From Bacteroidota bacterium (GTDB lineage: Bacteria > Bacteroidota > Bacteroidia > Chitinophagales > Chitinophagaceae), in assembly GCA_018267915.1 (NCBI GenBank), contig JAFDXN010000041.1:62001-126000 (forward strand): a stretch of DNA of 64,000 nt. The letters are read 5' to 3'. Under the pieces are notes generated by a model. That model had not been told where the DNA came from and did no database searches. It was given only the letters and a program-made list of their open reading frames with translations. Positions 8,810 to 15,647 of this stretch are shown here, one piece after another. A program made the translations under genes and the position numbers. Each line of letters opens with the position of its first letter. The stretch's first letter is position 1.

Positions 8810-9544
8810 ATGAATATCGAAGGCAATACTATTTTCATTACCGGCGGCACATCAGGCCTTGGTCTGGCCTTTGCCGAGCAATACTACAACGCCGGCAGCA
8901 AGGTCATCATCTGCGGCCGCCGCGAAGAGCGGCTCAAAGAGATCTCACAGAAATATCCTGGCATCATCACCCGTACCTGCGACATCTCCGACCTTGCCCA
9001 AAGGCAGGAGATCGCCGCATGGGTCATCACCAACCACCCGGATGTCAATATCCTCATGAACAATGCCGGTGTCCAGTACGCCTTCAACCTGCATCACGAG
9101 ATCAACTTTACCAAACTACAGGACGAGATCACTACTAACCTCACCGCCCTCATACATCTTTCCACCCTCTTCACACAGCATTTTTCCGTTAAGCAGGAGG
9201 CCGCCATCATGAACATCTCCTCCGGTCTCGCTTTCGCCCCGCTGGCTTTCATGCCTGTGTACTGTGCCACCAAAGCCGCCGTACATTCCTTTACCATGTC
9301 GTTGAGGCACCAACTGAAGGACACCAATATCAAGGTCTTCGAGATCGCCCCACCCTCTACCGACACCGAACTGGGCCACGACCGCCGCGAGGACAAAACT
9401 CACTCTCACGGCGGCATGCCCGTAAGCGAATTTATCGTCGAGGCCATGCAGGCCATCAAAGACGACAAGCTCGAGGCCCCCATTGCCCACGCAAAGAGCC
9501 TGCGCGAAAAGGGCGAAGCGCTGTTCAACGCGATGAACAAATAA
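8810..9544 (+). CDS. SDR-family oxidoreductase (DltE-like)
   Basis: 244 residues, a classical short-chain dehydrogenase. The cofactor motif is TGGTSGLG (11-18), then CGRREERL, the NNAG motif (NNAGVQYAF), the catalytic serine strand MNISSGLAF and the active-site YCATKAAV (YxxxK). The overall order resembles the DltE subgroup, named from dlt operons; there is no dlt operon here, so the substrate is unknown. It starts 39 bases after the cytochrome gene and may be co-transcribed with it. Confidence 0.85.
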   Translation: MNIEGNTIFITGGTSGLGLAFAEQYYNAGSKVIICGRREERLKEISQKYPGIITRTCDISDLAQRQEIAAWVITNHPDVNILMNNAGVQYAFNLHHEINFTKLQDEITTNLTALIHLSTLFTQHFSVKQEAAIMNISSGLAFAPLAFMPVYCATKAAVHSFTMSLRHQLKDTNIKVFEIAPPSTDTELGHDRREDKTHSHGGMPVSEFIVEAMQAIKDDKLEAPIAHAKSLREKGEALFNAMNK

Positions 9545-9567
9545 CAAAGCGCTTACATTTTCCGCCT

Positions 9568-9575
9568 TATTTTTG
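9568..9575 (+). promoter_or_regulatory. -7 box TATTTTTG that decides the start of the next gene
   Basis: TATTTTTG matches TAnnTTTG exactly. Transcription would start near 9582, which makes the in-frame TTG at 9573 unusable and favours GTG 9591. Confidence 0.5.
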
Positions 9576-9590
9576 CTTCAAAGTCTTGAT

Positions 9591-10034
9591 GTGAAACGCA
9601 ATTTCCCATTACTCATATTCCTGGCCATGCTCTCCTGCATAGCCGGCTACATGATGTCGCGCAGCTCCTTCATCGGCGATATCGGCATGCATATCTTTTA
9701 CAAAGAGTACACCTTTCTCGATATCTGGTGGCAGGGTGCGCTGGCAGTCTTTGGCGTTTTGCTCCTGCTTTTTATCGTGCATGCGGTCCTGCAAAGGTCG
9801 CTCTCCAAAGCCGGAGCGCGTATAGCACACGTCATTGGCTTGCTCCTTGCCCTTGGCGGACTCTACCTCACCTACCACGATTTCCGCCACGATTTCTCGC
9901 ACCGTCTCATGGGCGAGCGCTTCCATATCGGCTTCTACCTGTTCTGGATCGGATGGGTATTCATCGCGCTCTCATTCCTCTTCCGCAAAAAAGTACCTAT
10001 AGAAATAAATAGAAAGGACGAAGTAACTCAGTAA
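9591..10034 (+). CDS. small integral membrane protein, unknown function
   Basis: About 147 residues from GTG 9591, preferred because the upstream in-frame TTG (9573) lies inside a -7 box. There are four hydrophobic segments, near residues 6-26, 42-64, 76-94 and 116-134, in MGERFHIGFYLFWIGWVFIALSFL at the end; the tail is charged and cytoplasmic. A His/Asp/Arg-rich loop (YHDFRHDFSHR) lies between the third and fourth segments. I do not recognise a family. Its 3' end overlaps the convergent trmN6 gene by 38 bases. Confidence 0.7.
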   Translation: MKRNFPLLIFLAMLSCIAGYMMSRSSFIGDIGMHIFYKEYTFLDIWWQGALAVFGVLLLLFIVHAVLQRSLSKAGARIAHVIGLLLALGGLYLTYHDFRHDFSHRLMGERFHIGFYLFWIGWVFIALSFLFRKKVPIEINRKDEVTQ

Positions 10035-10707
10035 ATGCTTCGGTATAGCTGTCGTCGGCTTTTTTGATGGCTAACGTTTCACTTTGCAGTGCTGCCTTCG
10101 TCCTGCTGTAAACGCCAATGATCCTGTTGGCATCCTTGCCCTCCCGCGGCTGCACCTCCAGCTTTTGTATCGCATGCCAGCCATTCTTTTCACATAGCTG
10201 CTGCCATACGTTATGTTCTTTTGGCGGCAGCATGATCACTGCATAGCCTTCCTCGTTCGTGCATTTGTCTATCACCTCCAGCAAATCCTCCTGCCCTAAT
10301 GCCACATCATGCCTTGCGTTATTGCGCTGCTGTTCGTCACTCTGCAAGCTATTGATGAAGAAAGGCGGATTACAGATCACCATATCATACCTCACAGCAA
10401 ACGGATAGCTCTTCACATCCCCCTGCATCACAATGATCCGCCCAGCCCAAGGCGATACAGCAACGTTCTCCTTCGCCTGTTCCGCAGCAGCAGCGTCCAG
10501 TTCTATTGCATCGGTTATGATACCACTATTCCGTTGGGCCAGCATCAGGCTCAGCAACCCCGTCCCTGCGCCGATATCCAGCACGCGTTTCACATGCGGT
10601 TCTACCGGCGCCCATGCACCCTGTATACAGGCATCGGTCGATACCTTCATACCACATCTGTCCTGGTGGATGGTGAATTGCTTGAACCGGAAGTAGCTGT
10701 TGCTCAT
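9997..10707 (-). CDS. trmN6: tRNA1(Val) (adenine-N6)-methyltransferase
   Basis: 236 residues, the usual length for TrmN6/YfiC. Near the N-terminus FRFKQFTIHQDRCGMKVSTDA is the family opening. The SAM-binding loop is VLDIGAGTGLLSLML, and the adenine-N6 methyltransferase signature is NPPFF (in MVICNPPFFINS). The enzyme methylates A37 of tRNA-Val in the cytoplasm. The ATG overlaps the tsaD stop (ATGA at 10704-10707), so two tRNA-modification genes are translationally coupled; both act at position 37 of tRNAs. Confidence 0.92.
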   Translation of the reverse strand: MSNSYFRFKQFTIHQDRCGMKVSTDACIQGAWAPVEPHVKRVLDIGAGTGLLSLMLAQRNSGIITDAIELDAAAAEQAKENVAVSPWAGRIIVMQGDVKSYPFAVRYDMVICNPPFFINSLQSDEQQRNNARHDVALGQEDLLEVIDKCTNEEGYAVIMLPPKEHNVWQQLCEKNGWHAIQKLEVQPREGKDANRIIGVYSRTKAALQSETLAIKKADDSYTEAFTELLRPFYLFL

Positions 10708-11720
10708 GTCCAGCTCGCGCGGGCTGTGGGGCTCACGCTCCTATCGGCAAACTCGCCCTTTAAGTATTTGTAATAGCCCGTTATGCCTATCATGGCCGCA
10801 TTATCCGTGCAGTACTGGAATGCCGGTATATACACCTGCCAGCCGTTCTTCTCCCCTTCCTCCTGCAACGCTTTTCTTAAACCGCTGTTGGCCGATACGC
10901 CGCCTGCGATGCCTATGTGTTTTATGTTCAGTTCCTTCGCCGCCCTGCGCAGTTTGTTCATCAGCATTTTGATGATGGTGTATTGCACCGATGCGCAGAT
11001 GTCGTTCATATTTTTTTGCACAAATTCGGGATCCTTCTTTTTCTCTGCCTGCAGAAAATACAGCACTGCCGTCTTGATACCGCTGAAGCTGAAATCATAT
11101 CCCTCCATATCCGTCACAGGGAACTTGAACTTCATTGGGTCGCCCTGCTGTGCATTCTTATCCACCATCGGTCCGCCAGGATATGGCAGTTCCAGCATCT
11201 TGGCCACTTTGTCGAACGCCTCGCCTGCGGCATCATCCACGGTTTCACCCAGCACCTCCATATCCAGGTGGCTGCGGCAAAGCACCACCTGCGTATGCCC
11301 GCCCGATACCGTCAGGCACAGGAAGGGAAACTCAGGTTTAGGATCGTCGATAAAATGTGCCAGCACATGCGCCTGCATATGGTGCACCGCAATAAGTGGC
11401 ACGTTCAATGCCTGTGCATAGGCCTTGGCGAAGCAGGCGCCCACCAGCAGCGAACCGATAAGCCCCGGCGCCTGCGTAAAGGCCACCGCCTGTATATCAT
11501 GCTTCTCCACGCCCGCTTCCTTCAGCGCCACATCCACCACAGGTATTATGTTCTGCATATGGGCCCGCGATGCCAGCTCGGGCACTACCCCGCCATATTT
11601 TTCATGCACCTTCTGCGTGGCTATCAGGTTGCTCAGCACCTTGCCGTCACGTATCACCGCTGCGCTGGTCTCGTCGCAGCTCGACTCTATGGCTAATATA
11701 TTTACGGTCTTTGTATCCAT
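10704..11720 (-). CDS. tsaD: tRNA N6-adenosine threonylcarbamoyltransferase
   Basis: 338 residues, full length for TsaD/Kae1. It opens ILAIESSCDETSAAV, has the metal-binding HHMQAHVLAHF, SGGHTQVVL, the EAFDKVAKML segment and the C-terminal GGVSANSGLR and CTDNAAMIG motifs. With TsaB/E/C it installs the t6A modification at A37 of ANN-decoding tRNAs and is essential in most bacteria. It leads the trmN6 gene (4-base overlap) and has its own promoter-like box 12 bases upstream. Confidence 0.97.
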   Translation of the reverse strand: MDTKTVNILAIESSCDETSAAVIRDGKVLSNLIATQKVHEKYGGVVPELASRAHMQNIIPVVDVALKEAGVEKHDIQAVAFTQAPGLIGSLLVGACFAKAYAQALNVPLIAVHHMQAHVLAHFIDDPKPEFPFLCLTVSGGHTQVVLCRSHLDMEVLGETVDDAAGEAFDKVAKMLELPYPGGPMVDKNAQQGDPMKFKFPVTDMEGYDFSFSGIKTAVLYFLQAEKKKDPEFVQKNMNDICASVQYTIIKMLMNKLRRAAKELNIKHIGIAGGVSANSGLRKALQEEGEKNGWQVYIPAFQYCTDNAAMIGITGYYKYLKGEFADRSVSPTARASWT

Positions 11721-11731
11721 TTTGGGAGGAG

Positions 11732-11739
11732 CAAAGGTA
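11732..11739 (-). promoter_or_regulatory. -7 box TACCTTTG for tsaD
   Basis: Exact match to TAnnTTTG on the minus strand, ending 12 bases before the tsaD ATG (11720); implies a very short leader. Confidence 0.55.
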
Positions 11740-11775
11740 AGCTATTCCATTATTCAGGTCCACTTCTCACAACTG

Positions 11776-12306
11776 TCAAGTGCTTTCGCCGGTCGAGAGT
11801 TTTCTTCTATCGCTTATACCCTCGTACTTCAACGTAATGGTATCTCCGTCAAATTCCAGGTCATAAGGCGGTTCTACAAAAGCTTCCCAAAGTTGCTCAC
11901 CATGAAGGTTAAATATTCCAACGGAAAGCTCTTCCTGGTGTACTACGTAATCACCATATTTATTCCAGCCCCAAAAACCGATAAAGCCATCTTTCTCAAA
12001 CACCCTTTTGTAAACAGCGAGATCGAAAGTCTTTATTATAGCGCCGGCACCAATAAAGAGAACTTGAGTACTGGGTTCATAATATATCGCTGGTGCAGAT
12101 ATGGCAAAATTGACCGGGGTGTTGAACCCAATAATGCAGTATCTGGCGTGTGGAAAACCTTTCGAGATAATCAAATAGACTAAAGTACCATCATTCTTCA
12201 TGCCATCTTCATCCACGAAAATTGCCCTTTGTCTACAGTATTCAAGTATTACAGGTACCTCATCGGTATATACCGCTATGTTATATTCACCAGTTGAAAA
12301 GGTCAT
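11776..12306 (-). CDS. hypothetical protein
   Basis: 176 residues from the ATG at 12306; an in-frame ATG at 12384 would add 26 residues that overlap the upstream gene. There is no signal peptide or membrane segment. The sequence is beta-rich with many aromatics (FIGFWGWNKYGDYVV, LHGEQLWEAFVEPPYDLEFDG), suggesting a soluble beta-propeller or sandwich fragment. I do not recognise a family. It follows the ECF sigma / membrane-protein pair by 52 bases and may be the last gene of that transcript. Confidence 0.6.
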   Translation of the reverse strand: MTFSTGEYNIAVYTDEVPVILEYCRQRAIFVDEDGMKNDGTLVYLIISKGFPHARYCIIGFNTPVNFAISAPAIYYEPSTQVLFIGAGAIIKTFDLAVYKRVFEKDGFIGFWGWNKYGDYVVHQEELSVGIFNLHGEQLWEAFVEPPYDLEFDGDTITLKYEGISDRRKLSTGEST

Positions 12307-12358
12307 TTCGTTTACTGCAATTCTGTACGAGTTTAAAAATATAAAAATCACGTCAGTA

Positions 12359-12982
12359 TTACTCGAGCATTTCCCGACTTTCACTACCTACAATACTCCC
12401 CTTCAGCTCACGCAGGTCAGCGATCAGTGCGTCAAGGCTCTTGAGTTGCCTTTTTCGTTTGGTCTTGTTCACATAAATCAGCATGCCGAATATATACGCG
12501 CTCGTCAGCCCGAAGAAGGCCAGCTTGAACCATATTGTTCCCGGCGCCGTCACATCCCAGCCATACAGCATCAGGCAGGCCCATAGTATAAAGGAATAGT
12601 ACTGGCTGTAGGTTGATGCCACCTTGCGCTGCCATAGCAGCATTTTTACCTGGTAGTCCAGGTATTCGCTGCTGCTCACGTCCATGCGTTCTTTCTTATA
12701 GGCCATTCCCCGCCACATCAGGCCCAGGTACAGGAACATCAGCAGGCACATAGCCATTATGCTGCCGCCGAAGAACAGGCTATGCCCTTCGTGGAAAGCG
12801 AGGTACACCCATGTCATCACGCTGCCCGTGCCTATAAAGGCCAGCGTCACGCCTATGTTCGTGAGCTTTAGCCTGCGCTGCTGCTTTTCCCAGCGGCTTT
12901 TCACCTCCTGCTGTCTTTGCAGTCCCGCGGGTTCCGCCACCTGCTGTGCCTTCCAGCTTTTTTGTATGTCCTCAAAGTTCAT
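12359..12982 (-). CDS. membrane protein paired with ECF sigma factor (putative anti-sigma)
   Basis: 207 residues. A cytoplasmic, charged N-terminus (MNFEDIQKSWKAQQ, helical to about residue 36) is followed by four hydrophobic segments near 42-62, 70-92, 130-148 and 153-173 and a basic C-terminal helix. The gene overlaps the sigma-factor stop by 11 bases, the arrangement expected of a sigma/anti-sigma pair. It lacks a recognisable zinc anti-sigma HxxxCxxC motif. The anti-sigma role is inferred from position and topology only. Confidence 0.7.
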   Translation of the reverse strand: MNFEDIQKSWKAQQVAEPAGLQRQQEVKSRWEKQQRRLKLTNIGVTLAFIGTGSVMTWVYLAFHEGHSLFFGGSIMAMCLLMFLYLGLMWRGMAYKKERMDVSSSEYLDYQVKMLLWQRKVASTYSQYYSFILWACLMLYGWDVTAPGTIWFKLAFFGLTSAYIFGMLIYVNKTKRKRQLKSLDALIADLRELKGSIVGSESREMLE

Positions 12983-13475
12983 GCTCCGCCCTGTTTTCCA
13001 TTAGCTTTAATAATCTTGCCTTTATGCGATTGATCTTCACGCCCACATTGTTGGTATTGCTGCCCGTTATCTCCGCTATCTCCTTGTAGCTCTTATCCTC
13101 CAGCACCAGCGATATAATGAGCCTGTCCTGCGCCTCCAGTTGCTGTATGCAGTAGCGCAGTTGTTGTAGCTGCACTTCCTCCTGCGTGTTCCTTTCTTCC
13201 GCCGCTATGTTCAGCGTTTCGGGCAGTGCGGCATGTTGTTGTTTCTTCTGCTTTATGTTATAGCTTATAGCAGTGTTCACCGCCACCCTGTATATCCAGG
13301 TGCTCAGCTGTGCATTACCTTTATAGCCATCCAGGCTCTTCCATATGTTGTAGAGTATCTCCTGGTACAGGTCGTCGGCATGCGAGCGGTCGTAGAGGTA
13401 GGCCATGCAGATGCGGTAGATGCTCGCATGGTTATCCTTCAGCAGTTGGTTGAATATGGCTTCCTTGTTCTGCAC
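12972..13475 (-). CDS. ECF-family RNA polymerase sigma factor
   Basis: 167 residues with sigma region 2 (about 10-75: IYRICMAYLYDRSHADDLYQE, then ILYNIWKSLDGYKG and LSTWIYRVAVNTA) and region 4 (about 105-160: QLEAQDRLIISLVLEDKSYKEIAEITGSN), separated by a short linker. It directs RNA polymerase to a stress or envelope regulon. The start is six bases after the stop of the alpha/beta hydrolase gene, and the end overlaps the membrane partner gene, so the three are probably one operon. Confidence 0.92.
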   Translation of the reverse strand: MQNKEAIFNQLLKDNHASIYRICMAYLYDRSHADDLYQEILYNIWKSLDGYKGNAQLSTWIYRVAVNTAISYNIKQKKQQHAALPETLNIAAEERNTQEEVQLQQLRYCIQQLEAQDRLIISLVLEDKSYKEIAEITGSNTNNVGVKINRIKARLLKLMENRAEHEL

Positions 13476-13481
13476 GCTTGC

Positions 13482-14351
13482 TTATTTCGCAGCTATAAAA
13501 GTATCCAACTCTTTGTAGAACCATTGCGGCTCGTCGTACATAATGAAGTGTTTCGAATGGTCGGTGATGTGTATAGTGCAGCTCTTGCAGGCCTTGTACT
13601 GGTCTTCGTAGGTTTTCAGGCCGCTTTCTTTGGTAAAGGCGGGGTACTGCGGGTTAGGCGCCCAGGCGCTCATCACCAGCACCGGCACTTTAATGTTGGC
13701 TATCGCCTCGCGAAGGTCATTGCTCATCATTTCCGTCATGGTGTAGGCCATTGTCTTGCGGTCGCTGCGCATGCCCCAGGCCACTATCTTATTCCAGCGT
13801 GTCGAGTCCAGGCACATGAAGCGGGCCATAAAGCTCTGGTTCACTTTCAATGCCGCACTGTCCATCTTGCTGTATCGCTCATAAGTCGCCTGCGCTTTCG
13901 CCTCATCATATCCCGCCTTTGCATTGGGGTTCATCACCAGCGCATAGAAGGGCAGGGCATCTACCACCACCACCTTCTCCAGCCTGTCCTTCATTTCGGA
14001 AGCCATCCATATCGCCAGGAAGCCTCCTATCGAGTGGCCAACTATTATAACATGCTCCAGCTTATTATCAGCTATATACTGCTCTATCTGCCTCTTATAA
14101 GTCTCCAGGTAGGGGCCATTCTCCAGTGGCCTTGTACCGGCATAGCCAGCCAGGGTCAGCACATGGCATTGATATTTGCCGCCCAGGTGCGCCACAGTCT
14201 CGTCCCACTCGTCGCCACCGCAGGTAGCGCCGGGAATAAATATTATAGGTTGCCCCTTACCCGTCACCTTCACCTCGAAGGCCCTGGGCGGCTGCGCCTT
14301 TGTATTAATAGTAAGCAAGAAAGCTAACACTAGTATAAATGCCTGTTTCAT
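13482..14351 (-). CDS. secreted alpha/beta hydrolase
   Basis: 289 residues with a signal peptide (MKQAFILVLAFLLTINTKAQ). It has the oxyanion HG-like segment PIIFIPGATCGGDEWDE, the nucleophile elbow GHSIGG (serine in VIIVGHSIGGFLAIWMA), the acid region VPVLVMSAWAPN and a C-terminal His in HSKHFIMYDEP. The fold family is clear and the substrate is unknown; it acts in the periplasm or outside. It sits directly upstream of the ECF sigma gene, which may be a functional link or just co-transcription. Confidence 0.88.
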   Translation of the reverse strand: MKQAFILVLAFLLTINTKAQPPRAFEVKVTGKGQPIIFIPGATCGGDEWDETVAHLGGKYQCHVLTLAGYAGTRPLENGPYLETYKRQIEQYIADNKLEHVIIVGHSIGGFLAIWMASEMKDRLEKVVVVDALPFYALVMNPNAKAGYDEAKAQATYERYSKMDSAALKVNQSFMARFMCLDSTRWNKIVAWGMRSDRKTMAYTMTEMMSNDLREAIANIKVPVLVMSAWAPNPQYPAFTKESGLKTYEDQYKACKSCTIHITDHSKHFIMYDEPQWFYKELDTFIAAK

Positions 14352-14784
14352 TTTTGTTGTTTGGAATATTAGTCATGGGTATTGGTGGTTTATTACAGGC
14401 GTACCATAACCTTTTATGAAAAATGTACTGGATTTATACATATTAAGTAATTTTGAAAGAAGGCAGTCATTAAATTGCTCATTATAAATGTCATCGGCAT
14501 TTTACTCCCCTGTTGGCGCAAGTTTGCCGTCCGGCTATTGTGCGCAGCGAACTTGTGCCTCTCGCGCTGTCAAAACGAAAAAAATCCCTCAAAAATCCCC
14601 GCTGCCGCAAGTCTGCGACTTGTCGTAACAAGTAACGGCAGTTTGCAACTGCCCGCGGCCTTAAAACGAAAAAAATCCCTCAAAAAACTTTCGCTCCAAC
14701 ATTTAACACAACACATCCCACAACCAAAACGAAACCAATCACTTTTGAATTTTGACTTTTGAATTCTAACTCAAAATAAAGGTA

Positions 14785-14831
14785 TGGTACCCCAAAATAA
14801 AGGGTATCATACCCTCATTTAAAGGGTACCA
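14785..14831. repeat. nested palindrome (cruciform-like)
   Basis: Outer inverted repeat TGGTACCC (14785-14792) / GGGTACCA (14824-14831) encloses a central palindrome GGGTAT-C-ATACCC (14802-14814). Confidence 0.7.
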
Positions 14832-14884
14832 TAAAAACTCAATTTCCCCATCCCAAACCCGCATCAGAACTTTACACCAAAAAA

Positions 14885-15228
14885 CAAAAAAATGACCTAA
14901 AACCTTAACACCTGAAACTGTGGAACCGGCCTTTGGGAAGAAAGCGTGAAGAAAATATTTGTGAAGGCCGTTAAGAAAGGTGGACCGTCTACTGAAGTTT
15001 ACAGATAGATGGAGCATAAAAGTCCTCCTATCGCATGGATATATTCTAGGCTGGAACTTATTCCACCTTTTAGGCCTTCGCAAATATTTTTAGCTTTCTT
15101 TCCAACAGCCTTGAACTTAGCGTAGCGATCTCATGAGCGCCGCTGAAAATCATTGCGACTGCGAATAACTTTTCTTTGGTTACTTTCTTTGTATCAAGAC
15201 AAAGAAAGTAACAAGCAGAGGAGAGTGA
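14885..15228. repeat. structured repeat element, copy A
   Basis: About 344 bases with a diverged second copy downstream. The first half folds into a long stem: AAAATATTTGTGAAGGCC (from 14952) and AAAGGTGGA (14976-14984) pair with TCCACCTTT and GGCCTTCGCAAATATTTT (15062-15090), interrupted by an asymmetric GTTAAG/TA bulge. The second half carries a perfect 14-bp hairpin, GTTACTTTCTTTGT (15179-15192) / ACAAAGAAAGTAAC (15199-15212), with loop ATCAAG. Relative to copy B it has about 50 extra bases near 15115-15168. Confidence 0.75.
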
Positions 15229-15287
15229 AGGAGCTAAATAGCATTCTTCTGGTGCCTGTCTTTGTATCAAGACAAGTAACAAGCAAA

Positions 15288-15604
15288 CAAAAAAATGACC
15301 TAAAACCTTAACACCGGAAAGTGTGGAACCAGCCCTTGAAAATAAACGAAACCGGCATTTGAAAACAAAGCGTTAAGAAAATATTTGGAGCGACCGTTAA
15401 GAAGGGAAAACCGTCTGCTGAAGCTCACAGAAAATAGGACGTACAAAAGTCCTGCTGAAACCGGGATATCTCCGAAGCTCGAACTTATTTTTCCCTTTAG
15501 GGCGCTCCAAATATTTTTAGCTTTCTTTTCAACAGCCTTGACCTTTTCTTTGGTTACTTTCTTTTGTGTCAAGACAAAAGAAAGTAACAAGCAGAGGAGA
15601 GTGA
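15288..15604. repeat. structured repeat element, copy B
   Basis: Second copy of the element at 14885. Its long stem uses AAAATATTTGGAGCGACC (from 15378) and AAGGGAAAA (15402-15410), pairing with TTTTCCCTT and GGCGCTCCAAATATTTT (from 15489). The stem is preserved although both arms differ from copy A. Its short hairpin is GTTACTTTCTTTTGT (15553-15567) / ACAAAAGAAAGTAAC (15574-15588), loop GTCAAG. A truncated extra hairpin remnant lies between the copies (15257-15286). Confidence 0.75.
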
Positions 15605-15647
15605 TAAAGCAACAATTTTAGTAACCAGTCATTAAACCCTGTCGAAA

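Larger units (their letters stand above)
14352..15647. repeat. 1.3-kb gene-free, repeat-rich island
   Basis: No convincing gene. A 24-base direct repeat occurs at 14572-14595 and 14663-14686. Two short REP-like hairpins lie between: CAAGTC-TGC-GACTTG at 14608-14622 and GGCAGTT-TGC-AACTGCC at 14637-14653. Then follow nested palindromes (14785-14831) and two diverged copies of a long structured element (14885-15228, 15288-15604). Short open frames here, with peptides such as KKVTKEK, are products of the repeats in my reading. Confidence 0.75.

Noticed and set aside
14766..15083. 105-codon minus-strand frame over structured copy A
   Set aside because: Lies in the repeat, is broken relative to the copy B frame by a stop, and the paired-arm changes fit selection on folding better than on protein.
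15300..15590. 96-codon minus-strand frame over structured copy B
   Set aside because: Same repeat; peptide similarity to copy A follows from the DNA similarity, and no promoter or start signal is visible.
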